This document shows, one piece after another, positions 18,057 to 28,638 of a DNA stretch of 64,000 nucleotides (positions within the stretch are counted from its first letter, which is position 1; every line of letters starts with the position of its first letter). The notes beneath the pieces are model-generated. The model saw only the letters and a program-made list of their open reading frames with translations. It had not been told where the DNA came from and searched no databases. A program made the translations under genes and the position numbers. Source of the DNA: Ferruginibacter sp050611725 (GTDB lineage: Bacteria; Bacteroidota; Bacteroidia; Chitinophagales; Chitinophagaceae); NCBI RefSeq assembly GCF_050611725.1, contig NZ_JBODJB010000001.1:2852001-2916000 (forward strand), written 5' to 3'.

Positions 18057-18471
18057 AGTTCAAAAATTTATAAAGTTTAATGTATTTATAAAGTTCGGAA
18101 AATCAAAAGGGAAATGCAAGGGCTTTGTGTTAAGAGAAAAATTGAGCAGTGCAGTTCCGAATTAAAAGAAAACAATCTTGCCTCCTAGAAATTTCCACTG
18201 CAAAAGAAGCATCATCTTTTCCCTTCGCAGTGCTACCAATATTTTCATTATTTAACATGATTGTACAAGCCACTTCCATACTTTCATGTAAATGTCTATG
18301 TTAGCTTACCTTTTAAATTTTATTCGCTAATATAATTTTTTAAATAGTAGCCCAACTAATTACCCTCTAGGTAGTTACGTCTAAAATAAAACCATCCCCA
18401 ACAGTTCCTTTGCTTTACTCAGGACGATAGCATCTTTCATTTTTTGAATAGTCTCTTCAGTAATACAAATC
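18057..18471. other. intergenic region without a convincing gene
   Basis: About 415 nt upstream of the fibre gene and downstream of the PNGG-repeat gene. It is AT-rich. On the minus strand a 30-codon frame (18381-18473) reads like protein (ends KDAIVLSKAKELLGMVLF) but overlaps the terminator and has only a TTG start, so it may be a gene remnant. No RNA gene was recognised. Confidence 0.4.
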
Positions 18472-18508
18472 AAAAAAGCCGTCCCCAACTAGTTGGAGAA
18501 CGACTTTA
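18472..18508 (-). terminator. rho-independent terminator of the PNGG-repeat gene
   Basis: On the minus strand a long stem around CCAACTAGTTGG, extending outward through AAAGTCG/CGGCTTT with one bulge and some G-T pairs, ends in GGCTTTTTT. Confidence 0.8.
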
Positions 18509-18525
18509 AATATTTTTGAATTCAA

Positions 18526-20368
18526 TTACTGTATCTCAAGATTTCCCGGTATCCTGAATTTTTTACCTGCCTTTACAGTAATTTTTGTACCAGGTTTCAT
18601 TTCCTGTGTTTTATTCAACACACATTCACCATTGGCTACCGGATCAATGATGATCTCTGCACAGGCTGCGGTAAGCGGCGATGGGGGTATTAGATTATTG
18701 GCCCAGTTTGATGGCACATCCCAGTTGCCCGTACCGACGAAGGTGTAGGTTGGCGGGATAATGCTAAAATAAGCATCACTCAGATCGTACACTGCACTAT
18801 TGCCTGCCGAACTTACTCTTAGCAAAACAGTGGTAGAGGCAATTGTATTAGGCACTGCCCACACATAGCTGTGCGTTGTGGTGCTGTAATTGCTTACAAT
18901 ATTTGTCCAGCTGCTGCCGGCATTGGTAGAGTACGCAATGGTATAGGTGCCGATGGTGGATGTTTCATTCCAGTTGATGGTATAATTTGAACAGGCATAA
19001 ATGGTGTCTGCGTTACCGTTAGGCGTTACCAACATGATGGGTGCTGCAGTGGTGCTGATGGTAAATGGCAGATCGCTGGTATCTGTTTTACAACTGTTGA
19101 CATTATCTCTTATCAATATTCTGCAATTGGTAGAAACAATATTGGGTACTGTCCAGGTATATTTATTGTTGGACGTACTGTAGCCAGTTACAATATTTGT
19201 AAAGGTTGATCCGCCATTGGTAGAATAAAAAATATCATACAAACTGGATATCCCGTCTGATGACCAGGAGATATCGTACGTGGTGCCTACCTGCATGATG
19301 CCTCCAAAGTTTGGCTGGATAAGCGTTACGGCTTTTATAATACTGAATACATTGTCGCTCATATCAACGTAACTGTTTGCCGTTGGTTTCACCCTTACTC
19401 TTGCTTTGTCGGAAAAAATATTAGGTACATTCCAATTGTAGGTAGCAGGGTTAGTTGTTGCGGAGAAACTGCTGGTGATATTTGTCCAGGTAGCTCCGTC
19501 ATCTAGCGTGTACTCTATCGCATAGGTACTCCATGCCGGAGAACGATCGAAGGTGATGGAGGTTACGGTACAACCACCAACGGTTATCACATCTCCGCCA
19601 TTGGGCGTGAGAATGGTAACAGCAGGTTTTATGGTGAATACTGCATTGCTTACATCGCTTACTGACATATCTCCGGTGTTACTTATTCTTACCAAACATG
19701 TAGTTGAGTTTTGATTGGGTATCGTCCATGCATAACTGCCGTTGTTGCTTGCTGCATTGGTAATCAATGTCCAGGTGGTGCCGTTGTCGGTAGAGTACTC
19801 CAGTCTTGCGGTGGTGTATAGTTTGGAAGTTGTCCATGTAATGTTTTGAACTGTTCCTGAATACAATACTTCTCCGCCGTTAGGACTTAATAAGAATGGT
19901 GTTGCAGGTGTAATAGTAAACGCTGCATTGTTATCATCATACTTACAGTTGTTTACATAATCTGTTACTCTTACCCAGCAGGTAGTGCTGGATGTGTTGG
20001 GGAGTGTCCAGTTATAACTGTTGCCCGTGATGTTGGTAGCAACGGTTGTCCAGCTATTACCACCATTCAATGAGTATTGTACATTGTACTGACCAGATGC
20101 AGTAGGCAGGTTTGTCCATGTGATGGTATGGCCTGATAAGCCTACCCAACTCTCGCCGCCGTTAGGACTGGTTACGGTGATGTCATTGCTTGGTATGATA
20201 TTGAACACTGCATTGCTCGTGTCTCTTATGGTTGAAGAAGAATTTGATCCGTAAACATAGATCAATGCTTTACTGGTGGTGATACCGTTTGGTACTGTCC
20301 AGTTATACGTCTGCGTTAGTGAACTATTATCTGATACTGCTGTGATATAATTAAAGGTAGATCCGCTA
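18526..20368 (-). CDS. PNGG-repeat surface protein, 3' part (below the assembly gap)
   Basis: The C-terminal part of a large secreted repeat protein interrupted by the N-run. About five immunoglobulin-like beta-sandwich repeats of 85-100 residues begin with S/T/Q-PNGGE/D and contain YSLNGGNSWT- and TWTVPN-like strands; the fourth has PNFGG and the fifth PNGN. They resemble Ser/Thr-rich cell-wall repeats (Kre9/KNH-like). The last about 75 residues (GTGNWDVPSNWANN to FRIPGNLEIQ) form a separate domain with the GNWDVPSNW phrase common in Bacteroidota surface proteins. The reading frame stays open right up to the gap at 20368. It is probably an adhesin or matrix protein. Confidence 0.78.
19898..20368 (-). 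repeat. tandem coding repeat, copy 1 (471 bp up to the gap)
   Basis: Offset by 596 bp from 20494-20964, with about 16 mismatches by my count and none over the last 120 or so bases. It codes for more than one PNGG domain. Confidence 0.85.
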
Positions 20369-20468
20369 NNNNNNNNNNNNNNNNNNNNNNNNNNNNNNNN
20401 NNNNNNNNNNNNNNNNNNNNNNNNNNNNNNNNNNNNNNNNNNNNNNNNNNNNNNNNNNNNNNNNNNNN
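20369..20468. other. assembly gap (100 Ns)
   Basis: Exactly 100 Ns, the conventional placeholder for a gap of unknown size. It is flanked by near-identical coding repeats, which probably defeated assembly. If just one domain were missing, 86 nt would rejoin the two parts in frame. Confidence 0.95.
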
Positions 20469-22004
20469 ACCGCCGTTAGGTGCTGTGAGTATTGGTGTTG
20501 CAGGTGTGATAGTAAACGCTGCATTGTTATCATCATACTTACAGTTGTTTACATAATCTGTTACTCTTACCCAGCAGGTAGTGCTGGATGTATTGGGGAG
20601 TGTCCAGTTATAACTATTGCCAGTGATGTCGGTAGCAACGGTTGTCCAGCTGTTGCCACCATTCAATGAGTATTGTACATTGTACTGACCAGATGCAGTT
20701 GGCAGGTTTGTCCATGTGATGGTATGGCCTGATAAGCCTACCCAGCTTTCGCCTCCGTTAGGACTGGTTACCGTGATGTCGTTGCTTGGTATGATATTGA
20801 ATACTGCATTGCTCGTGTCTCTTATGGTTGAAGAAGAGTTCGATCCGTAAACATAGATCAATGCTTTACTGGTGGTGATACCGTTTGGTACTGTCCAGTT
20901 ATACGTCTGCGTTAGTGAACTATTATCTGATACTGCTGTGATATAATTAAAGGTAGATCCGCTATCGATTGAATAATAAATATTCCAGGTGCCACCGCAG
21001 GTGGTCTTATTAAAGGTGATCGGTAAGATATTACAACCTATGCCTGTCTCTCCACCATTAGGACTTGTGATCGTTACAGGAGGAATGATCGTAAAGTTTG
21101 TAGCGCTGATATCATTCACTGATACATCGCCGGTGTTGCTGATCTTTACCAAACATTGTGTAGAGGCTACTGTAGGCACTGTCCATACATATACTCCTGT
21201 ATTGGGTGCAGCGTTCGTGATCAATGTCCAGGTGCTGCCATTGTCTACTGAGTATTCCAATCTCGCCGTGGTATATAATCTTGATGTTAACCAGGTAATA
21301 TTGTATGTACAACGTGGATTTAATACATCGCCACCGTTGGGACTGATCAATAGTGGTTGCGCCGGTGTGATGGTGAAGGTTGCGTTGCTTATATCCTGCA
21401 TACAGTTTTGTACATAATCCTGTACTCTCACCAAACAATTTGTGCTTAATGCAACAGCAGGTAAGGTCCATGCATACGTTCCTCCTGTAGTAGAATAATT
21501 GGTAGCAATGTTTACCCATGAGCTTCCTCCATTTAAAGAGTAAGCAATGTTATAAGTGTTTGAAGTACCAACCGCATTCCATGTAATGTTATGCACTGTA
21601 CCTCCCTGCCATGTTTCTCCTCCATTAGGTGAAGTAACGGTTACGGGTATGTTTATCGTAAAATAGGCGTCGCTTTTATCTGTTGTAGTTGGCGCCTGAG
21701 CATCATACACTCTTAGGAGTACCGTAGAGGATTGTATGTTGGGTACAGTCCAAAGGAACTGACCGTTAGCAGATAAATAATTTGTAGCTACCGATGCCCA
21801 TATTGTTCCTCCATCTAAAGAATAATCAATATTCCAATAATTGGATGATGTGCCGGTTTGTGTCCATTTAACCGGATACTGCTGACAAGCATATAACACT
21901 TCTCCTCCATTTGGTTGCGTCAGCGTAACTGTTTGTGCAAAAGAAAACCGGCATAAGAAACTTACCAGTAAAATACATAACCCTTTTCTAATAATATTCG
22001 TCAT
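20469..22004 (-). CDS. PNGG-repeat surface protein, 5' part (above the assembly gap)
   Basis: The N-terminal part of the same gene. The signal peptide (residues 1-23) ends FSFAQ. Repeats follow starting QPNGGEVLYAC, SPNGGETWQGG, SPNGGDVLNPR, SPNGGETGIGC, SPNGGESWVGL, and a last APNGG running into the gap. Repeated strands WNIDYSLDGGTIW and VLLRVYD/CLVRVQDY show the beta-sandwich register. Joined to the downstream part, the protein would have at least about eleven repeats and 1,150 residues. Because the Ns have an arbitrary length, the apparent frame change across the gap is not evidence of a frameshift mutation. Confidence 0.82.
20494..20964 (-). repeat. tandem coding repeat, copy 2 (471 bp)
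   Basis: The partner of 19898-20368, offset by 596 bp. The high identity implies recent duplication or gene conversion between PNGG domains. Confidence 0.85.
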
Positions 22005-22224
22005 AAATAATTAATACAATCTTTTAAAATATTCAGATGGAAATTTATTCCTTAGTGAGTTCTATTTGACTTTTTACTTGCCAAAGAATACCTCAGAAAA
22101 ACATTCTCAAACAGTTTTTTATGGATCAAGAGGAGATTAAAATGCAGTAGTTACATTTCGGGTGAAGATATAAATATTTTTTATACAATATTTAAAGGGC
22201 AATAAAAAAATCAGCCTTCAAAAA

Positions 22225-22263
22225 TAAAAAAAGGCGTTCCGATATTTATCGAAACGCCTTTGA
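22225..22263 (-). terminator. rho-independent terminator after rpoB
   Basis: On the minus strand AAAGGCGTTTCGAT pairs (one mismatch) with ATCGGAACGCCTTT around a short AAAT loop, followed by a T-run. It closes the rpoB transcript with no rpoC downstream. Confidence 0.88.
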
Positions 22264-22286
22264 AATTTTATTGAGAAGATCTTCTC

Positions 22287-25200
22287 TTATTCGAAAGTAA
22301 GATCCAAACCTAAACCTCTTAATTCATGAACCAATACATTGAATGATTCTGGAATACCAGGGCGAGGAATATTCTCACCTTTTACAATTGCTTCGTATGT
22401 TTTAGCACGTCCAATGATATCATCAGATTTAAGCGTTAACAACTCTTGTAAGATGTTAGATGCACCATAAGCCTCTAATGCCCAAACCTCCATCTCACCA
22501 AATCTTTGACCACCGAACTGAGCTTTACCACCTAACGGTTGTTGAGTGATCAAACTGTATGGTCCGATTGAACGGGCATGCATTTTATCATCAACCATAT
22601 GGTGAAGCTTAATTACATAAATGATACCAACAGTTGCTTTCTGATCAAAACGATCTCCTGTTTCACCATCGTATAAATATGTATGGCCAAACTTAGGTAA
22701 TCCGGCTTCGGTTATTCTATCTGCAATTTCGTCTACACTTGCACCATCAAAGATCGGCGTAGCGAATTTCATTCCTAATTTTTCACCTGCCCAACCAAGT
22801 ACAGTTTCGTATATCTGTCCAAGGTTCATACGACTAGGTACCCCTAACGGATTCAACACGATATCAACCGGAGTTCCGTCTTCTAAGAATGGCATATCTT
22901 CCTGACGAACGATCTTAGCAACAATACCTTTGTTACCGTGACGACCCGCCATTTTATCTCCCACTTTCAACTTACGTTTTACAGCTAGATAAACTTTAGC
23001 CAATTTCAATACACCAGCAGGTAATTCATCACCAATGCTGATATTGAATTTTTCTCTCTTATAACGACCTAACTCTTCGTTGTATTTAATACTGTAGTTG
23101 TGCAATAATACGTTGATCAGATCATCGGTTTTTGCATCACCCGTCCAACCCAATGGATTGATGTTTAGATAATCGAGGTTAGATAAATTCTTTTGATTGA
23201 ATTTAGCACCTTTACCGATCAATACTTCACCGAAATTATTGTTAACACCAGCCGAAGTTTTTTCTTTAAGAAGCGTAGTTAATTTATTAACTAGCAATTC
23301 TAAAATATCTGCTTCGTTCTTTTCGTGTGTTTTTTCAATTTTATCCAAAGATGCTTTCTCTCTTACTTTAGCATTCTTATCTTTCTTAGCACGTTGGAAT
23401 AATTTTTTGTCGATAACAACACCTTCTGTACCTGATGGAGCTTTCAAAGAAGCATCTTTAGCATCACCAGCTTTATCACCGAAGATGGCACGTAACAACT
23501 TCTCTTCAGGAGTTGGATCGCTTTCACCTTTTGGAGTGATTTTACCAATAATGATATCGCCTTCTTTAATATGAGCACCAATGCGGATGATACCGTTTTG
23601 ATCAAGATCTTTAGTGGCTTCTTCACTAACGTTCGGAATATCCGGTGTTAATTCTTCTTCTCCTAATTTAGTATCACGTACTTCAGTTTCAAACTCACTG
23701 ATATGGATAGACGTAAACCAGTCATCTTTTACAACTTTCTCAGATATCACGATCGCATCTTCAAAATTGTACCCTTTCCATGGCATGAATGCCACTTTCA
23801 AGTTACGACCTAAAGCCATTTCACCACCTTGTGTTGCGTAACCTTCTGTTAAGAAATCACCTTCAACAACTTTTTGTCCTTTTACTACAGCCGGACGTAA
23901 GTTGATCGTTGTTTCCTGGTTGGTACGAATGAATTTGGTTACTTTATATACTTTAAGATCATCTTCAAAGCTTACTAATTGTTGTAATTCGCTTCTGTTG
24001 TAACGAACATGTATTTCATTACCATCTACGTATTCTACAACACCGTTACCTTCTGCATGTAATTGAATTCTTGCATCACGAGCTGCTTTTGCCTCCAACC
24101 CTGTACCTACGATAGGCACTTGCGGACGTAACAATGGTACAGCCTGACGTTGCATGTTTGATCCCATCAAGGCACGGTTAGCATCATCATGTTCAAGGAA
24201 AGGAATCAATGAAGCACTCAAACCAACGATCTGGTTTGGAGCAACGTCCATGTATTCCACTTCGTGTTTATCTAAGATCGGGAAGTCACCTGTTTGACGA
24301 CTTTTGATCTTATCTTCTACGAAGTTTCCTTTATCATCCATGTCGATATTTGCCTGTGCAATTTTCGCAGTATCTTCTTCTTCAGCAGAAAGGAAAATTG
24401 TTTTCTTCATATCTACTTTACCATCAATTACTTTATGGTAAGGCGTTTCGATGAAGCCCATATCATTGATCTTAGCATGTACACAAAGTGTAGATATCAA
24501 ACCAATGTTTGGTCCTTCCGGCGTTTCAATTGTACAAAGACGACCGTAGTGAGAATAGTGAACGTCACGAACCTCAAAACCTGCTCTTTCACGACTTAAA
24601 CCACCGGGCCCAAGAGCTGAGATACGACGTTTATGCGTAATTTCAGAAAGCGGGTTGGTTTGATCTAAGAACTGAGATAACTGAGATGTACCAAAGAATG
24701 AATTGATAACAGAAGAAAGCGTTCTTGCATTGATCAGATCCACCGGAGTAAATACCTCGTTATCACGAACGTTCATTCTTTCACGAATCGTACGAGCCAT
24801 ACGTGCTAACCCTACACCAAACTGAGCATATAATTGCTCACCTACTGTACGTACACGACGGTTGCTTAAGTGATCGATATCATCTACTTCAGATTTACCA
24901 TTGGTCAATTGTACCAATGTTTTAATGATAGCGATGATATCATCTTTAGTTAATACTTTTTTAGTGATCGGGAAATCAAGGCCTAAACGGCGGTTGATCT
25001 TGTAACGTCCAACTTCACCCAGATCGTAACGTTTATCAGAGAAGAATAATTTATCAATGATACCACGTGCTGTTTCGTTATCAGGAGCATCTGCACCACG
25101 TAACTGACGGTAAATATGTTGAACCGCTTCCAACTCAGAGTTAGAGGTATCTTTATTTAATGTATTGTAGATGATTGCATAATCACCACTTACTTCTTCT

Positions 25201-26096
25201 TTCTGAACGAATATGCTCTTCACATCTAATTCAGCAATTTCAGCAATGTTGCTTTCATCTAAAACCGTATCTCTTTCAAGAACGATCTCGTTTCTTTCAA
25301 GACTTACAACTTCACCTGTATCTTCATCAACAAAATCTTCTACCCATGTGCGTAATACACGTGCAGCTAAACGTTTGCCGATATAATTTTTTAATACTTT
25401 TTTATCAACCTTTACTTCATCAGCCATTCCGAATAATTCCAGAATATCTTTATCAGTTTCGAAACCGATAGAACGTAACAAAGTTGTTACCGGGAATTTT
25501 TTCTTACGATCGATGTAAGCATACATTACATTGTTAATGTCTGTTGCAAACTCCATCCATGCTCCTTTGAAAGGAATAACTCTTGCAGAGTAAATTTTTG
25601 TTCCGTTCGGGTGAACAGATTGTCCGAAGAATACACCCGGAGAACGGTGCAACTGAGATACTACTACCCTTTCAGCACCATTGATAACAAAAGTACCACG
25701 TGGTGTCATGTAAGGGATATTACCCAAGAATACATCCTGAACGATCGTTTGGAAATCTACGTGCTCTTCATCGTTACAACTTAAACGAAGCTTTGCTTTT
25801 AAAGGCACGGCGTAAGTCAAGCCCCTTTCAATACATTCATCAATAGTGTAACGTGGAGGATCAACGAAATAATCCAAAAATTCCAATACGAAGATGTTAC
25901 GGGTATCCGTGATAGGGAAATTTTCCTTGAACACACGGAATAAACCTTCTACATTACGCTTATCAGGCGTAGTTTCTAACTGGAAAAAATCTTTAAAAGA
26001 CTGGATTTGAATTCCTAACAAATCGGGTTGCTCTGCCAAATGCTCAATTTTACCGAAATTGATACGTTTAGCGGCGGGAGATTTAGTTGCAGACAT
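22287..26096 (-). CDS. rpoB: DNA-directed RNA polymerase subunit beta
   Basis: The beta subunit of RNA polymerase, forming one side of the active-site cleft and the rifampicin pocket. The 1,269 residues are full length for Bacteroidota. Landmarks are GAERVVVSQLHRSPGVFF (fork region), LMGSNMQRQAVPLL, KMAGRHGNKGIVAKI (NTP and RNA contacts) and GGKAQFGGQRFGEMEVWALE near the C-terminus. It has its own promoter-like box at 26185-26192 and its own terminator at 22225-22263. rpoC, which almost always follows rpoB, is absent. Upstream, two unrelated genes separate it from rplL. Confidence 0.99.
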   Translation of the reverse strand: MSATKSPAAKRINFGKIEHLAEQPDLLGIQIQSFKDFFQLETTPDKRNVEGLFRVFKENFPITDTRNIFVLEFLDYFVDPPRYTIDECIERGLTYAVPLKAKLRLSCNDEEHVDFQTIVQDVFLGNIPYMTPRGTFVINGAERVVVSQLHRSPGVFFGQSVHPNGTKIYSARVIPFKGAWMEFATDINNVMYAYIDRKKKFPVTTLLRSIGFETDKDILELFGMADEVKVDKKVLKNYIGKRLAARVLRTWVEDFVDEDTGEVVSLERNEIVLERDTVLDESNIAEIAELDVKSIFVQKEEVSGDYAIIYNTLNKDTSNSELEAVQHIYRQLRGADAPDNETARGIIDKLFFSDKRYDLGEVGRYKINRRLGLDFPITKKVLTKDDIIAIIKTLVQLTNGKSEVDDIDHLSNRRVRTVGEQLYAQFGVGLARMARTIRERMNVRDNEVFTPVDLINARTLSSVINSFFGTSQLSQFLDQTNPLSEITHKRRISALGPGGLSRERAGFEVRDVHYSHYGRLCTIETPEGPNIGLISTLCVHAKINDMGFIETPYHKVIDGKVDMKKTIFLSAEEEDTAKIAQANIDMDDKGNFVEDKIKSRQTGDFPILDKHEVEYMDVAPNQIVGLSASLIPFLEHDDANRALMGSNMQRQAVPLLRPQVPIVGTGLEAKAARDARIQLHAEGNGVVEYVDGNEIHVRYNRSELQQLVSFEDDLKVYKVTKFIRTNQETTINLRPAVVKGQKVVEGDFLTEGYATQGGEMALGRNLKVAFMPWKGYNFEDAIVISEKVVKDDWFTSIHISEFETEVRDTKLGEEELTPDIPNVSEEATKDLDQNGIIRIGAHIKEGDIIIGKITPKGESDPTPEEKLLRAIFGDKAGDAKDASLKAPSGTEGVVIDKKLFQRAKKDKNAKVREKASLDKIEKTHEKNEADILELLVNKLTTLLKEKTSAGVNNNFGEVLIGKGAKFNQKNLSNLDYLNINPLGWTGDAKTDDLINVLLHNYSIKYNEELGRYKREKFNISIGDELPAGVLKLAKVYLAVKRKLKVGDKMAGRHGNKGIVAKIVRQEDMPFLEDGTPVDIVLNPLGVPSRMNLGQIYETVLGWAGEKLGMKFATPIFDGASVDEIADRITEAGLPKFGHTYLYDGETGDRFDQKATVGIIYVIKLHHMVDDKMHARSIGPYSLITQQPLGGKAQFGGQRFGEMEVWALEAYGASNILQELLTLKSDDIIGRAKTYEAIVKGENIPRPGIPESFNVLVHELRGLGLDLTFE

Positions 26097-26511
26097 ATTT
26101 TAATTAAAACGTTTTAAAGCTGTGAAGACCCTTATTCAATCGAGGTTTTGCTTAGGTGCAGCTCACTCAAAATTATAAGGACGGCAAAGGTAGGAAAAAA
26201 GATTGGGATTTATTAGGATATATCACTGTTTTTTTGGTCGGAAAGCCCCCATTTTTACCGAAAACCTCGGCAAGTCGAAAATTAATTGAAAAAAAGGCGA
26301 TCTTTTACTCCAATTCGCTCAGATTCTTAGCGTGTTTGAAGCAAATACGTTATTTGGGTGCTTTTACCACCGTAATTTATTCCACATCTATTCAAAAAAG
26401 TTGAAAACTTTTCACACCAAAGGGGAATTTCAAGTGGTAATTTTACCGCAAAATTCAGTTAAACTACTAATATCTTATTAAAAGCATTATGCTAACTTTA
26501 CGTTTCATCCT
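26097..26511. other. divergent intergenic region between rpoB and the T9SS-protein gene
   Basis: 415 nt with no gene. It contains the rpoB promoter candidate on the minus strand and, near 26489, a TAACTTTA sequence just before the divergent gene at 26512. No tRNA, structured leader or intact ORF was seen. Confidence 0.5.
26185..26192 (-). promoter_or_regulatory. putative rpoB promoter -7 box
   Basis: On the minus strand TACCTTTG followed by CCG matches TAnnTTTG and is identical to the box before rplK (31120-31127). It predicts a leader of roughly 80 nt. Confidence 0.5.
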
Positions 26512-27381
26512 ATGAAGAAACTTCTATTTATCCTCTCGATACTGAGCTTCAACGTTGCAAGCAAGGCACAATGTCCGCCCAATGCCACTGCATTTGCGTT
26601 AAATTATGCTTTATGTAGCCCGTCTCCCGGCTGTGGCGTTCTATTAAATGGATGGCCGGAAGGCGTTATTGTTAGTATAATCGGTGGTAATCCACTTCGT
26701 GAGATCACGAGTGTACAAATACCAGGCACTTATCCCGGTCCTGGTGTTGGAGATGCATTTGTTTGTGTACCATGCGATGTTCCGCTGATCTTTGCTTCTT
26801 CGGTTCCCGGTTCCACGAATGGATGTGTGATAATAAATACGATTACTACCCCTGTTAAATTAAATCATTTTTCAGTTGATCAAATAGAAAAAGACAGCTA
26901 TACAATAAACTGGCGTACAAGTTCAGAAACAGGCCATGAAAAATATACGATAGAACGCAGTGTTGATAATATCAATTTTACATCGATCATCACAGTGAAT
27001 GCCCAAGGTGGCAGTACAGATGAGAAGAAATATACTCATACTGATAAACTTACGGATCAATCCAAAGCATACTATCGCTTAAAAACTACGGATGTTAGTG
27101 GAAAAACATCTTACTCGGAAATTGTTTTGATCAAACATCAAACAAATGTAGCAGTAAACATTTATCCGAATCCTACAAGCAACAGTTTTAAAATTTCGCT
27201 GCCGGAAAAACAATTGCCTGCAACCGTAAAAATTTACAACGCTCAAGGACTGGAGATTTTCTCACAAAAAACTACAGAAACTACATTAACTGTTAAAGAA
27301 AAAATACCAGCCGGCATTTACACTGTAAGAGTTGTGAATGCAGACAACACTTCGGTAACACAAAAAGTGATCAAACAATAA
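26512..27381 (+). CDS. secreted protein with type IX secretion C-terminal sorting domain
   Basis: A 289-residue protein with a signal peptide (residues 1-19, ending SKAQ), a cysteine-containing N-terminal part (CPPNATAF, LCSPSPGCGV, CVPCDVP) and a linker domain with the phrase NWRTSSETGHEKYTIERS, typical of fibronectin-like segments before T9SS tails. The C-terminal sorting domain starts at IYPNPTSNSFKI (about residue 217) and ends GIYTVRVVNADNTSVTQKVIKQ. The family is exported through the T9SS and attached to the surface or released. The cargo function is unknown. The gene interrupts the usual rplL-rpoB order. Confidence 0.85.
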   Translation: MKKLLFILSILSFNVASKAQCPPNATAFALNYALCSPSPGCGVLLNGWPEGVIVSIIGGNPLREITSVQIPGTYPGPGVGDAFVCVPCDVPLIFASSVPGSTNGCVIINTITTPVKLNHFSVDQIEKDSYTINWRTSSETGHEKYTIERSVDNINFTSIITVNAQGGSTDEKKYTHTDKLTDQSKAYYRLKTTDVSGKTSYSEIVLIKHQTNVAVNIYPNPTSNSFKISLPEKQLPATVKIYNAQGLEIFSQKTTETTLTVKEKIPAGIYTVRVVNADNTSVTQKVIKQ

Positions 27382-27394
27382 TTTTCGGGTATAC

Positions 27395-28504
27395 TTAACG
27401 TTTAGTAATTGGTTTCAACCACCTGCGAAAGAGGTTATAAATATTCTTTTCGTAAAGCAAGTAAAGCAGAATAGATATACCCCACAACACAAGAAAATTC
27501 CTATCGGGCAACAAGAAATAAGTCTGTAGTTTAAGATTTACATAACTGATGTGTACCAGATAAAATGCAAAAGAAGCATTCCCCAATAAAACCAACAGTT
27601 TTGTTGAAAAAAAACGTTGCGTCCAGGTCCTCTCCATAATAAGCCCTGACAAGGCAATTACAACAAATAACGGCAAGATAAAAATACGTATCAACAAGCC
27701 CGAAACTGTATCGGTACCATGGTGATAAATATCCGGTTGAAAAAATCCAATAGCATAACATGTAGCAAAAGTTCCGACAAACCCTATCCATGTCTTATGG
27801 GGAAAGTTCTTGAGAAAATTATTCTCATTTTTAATTGCGGCCGCCATCAGAACCCCTGCTAAAAATTCACTGCTGCGTCCCGGAAAGGTTGAGCTAAAAA
27901 TAAATTCGACAGGATAAAAAAACCTATCCTTATTCCCATTTAAATGATGCCAGCATGCACCTACTCCCCAGCTAAACAGAAATAGTAAAACTAAAAAACC
28001 GATTGCCAGTATTACATGCCTGCGTTGTAAATAGCAAAGCACCGGTGCCACTATATAAAACATCATCTCTACATTTAAGGACCATGCTTGTGAGATGCCA
28101 TCTAAATTATGTTGATCAGAAAAACCATGAGCAAGGGTGTAGGTCAAAACACTATATCCACCTTTGCCATAAGCCGGATCAAGATAATAGCAAGTCAGGA
28201 TCAACCAATACAATGGTAATATACGAGCCGAACGAAGCAATATATATCCTGCATATGCTTTTCCCGATGCCAATGGCTTTTCACTATAAGTATAAGCGAT
28301 CAAAAAACCGCTTAGTACAAAGAAGAGTGCAACACCTGCGTGAAATTCATTGAACAAACGAAGCACCTCTCCATTCAATTCCGCTCTCCAGTATTTTCTG
28401 TTGTGATAAACAAATACCATACATGCTGCAAGGCACCTGAAACCTGTCAACGCATCGAACCTTGATGGAGCAGCAGCAGTCTGGGGTTGGGTAGAAAAAG
28501 TCAA
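27395..28504 (-). CDS. membrane acyltransferase (acyltransferase-3/OafA family)
   Basis: A 369-residue integral membrane enzyme that transfers acetyl or other acyl groups to surface sugars or lipids. About ten membrane segments are visible. The signature N-terminus FDALTGFRCLAACMVFVYHN carries the catalytic-type His, followed by FHAGVALFFVLSGFLIAYTY, both diagnostic of the family. The target glycan is unknown. The gene starts 77 nt beyond the rplL terminator and is convergent with the T9SS-domain gene, so it is a separate unit inserted between ribosomal protein genes and rpoB. Confidence 0.9.
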   Translation of the reverse strand: MTFSTQPQTAAAPSRFDALTGFRCLAACMVFVYHNRKYWRAELNGEVLRLFNEFHAGVALFFVLSGFLIAYTYSEKPLASGKAYAGYILLRSARILPLYWLILTCYYLDPAYGKGGYSVLTYTLAHGFSDQHNLDGISQAWSLNVEMMFYIVAPVLCYLQRRHVILAIGFLVLLFLFSWGVGACWHHLNGNKDRFFYPVEFIFSSTFPGRSSEFLAGVLMAAAIKNENNFLKNFPHKTWIGFVGTFATCYAIGFFQPDIYHHGTDTVSGLLIRIFILPLFVVIALSGLIMERTWTQRFFSTKLLVLLGNASFAFYLVHISYVNLKLQTYFLLPDRNFLVLWGISILLYLLYEKNIYNLFRRWLKPITKR

Positions 28505-28580
28505 GATATCCGATACTTGTTGGTCATGAATTAAGAATCGGCAAGATACTGTTTCTTATAATTCGAAAAGCGTATTAAGC

Positions 28581-28614
28581 AAAAAGCCGACCTACTTGCG
28601 TAGACCGGCTTTTA
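28581..28614 (-). terminator. rho-independent terminator after rplL
   Basis: On the minus strand a 13-bp stem (AAAGCCGGTCTAC with GTAGGTCGGCTTT, including G-T pairs) and loop GCAA, followed by TT. It ends the rplKAJL operon before rpoB. Confidence 0.88.
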
Positions 28615-28638
28615 AAGCTATGTTAGAAACTGTTTGAA

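Noticed and set aside
18057..18471. tRNA or other known RNA gene in the longer intergenic regions
   Set aside because: No cloverleaf, TTC-box or known riboswitch core could be made out here or in 26097-26511 and 37367-37726. A covariance search was not possible.
20316..20468. Frameshift in the PNGG-repeat gene
   Set aside because: The frame change coincides with 100 placeholder Ns, so it is an assembly artefact.
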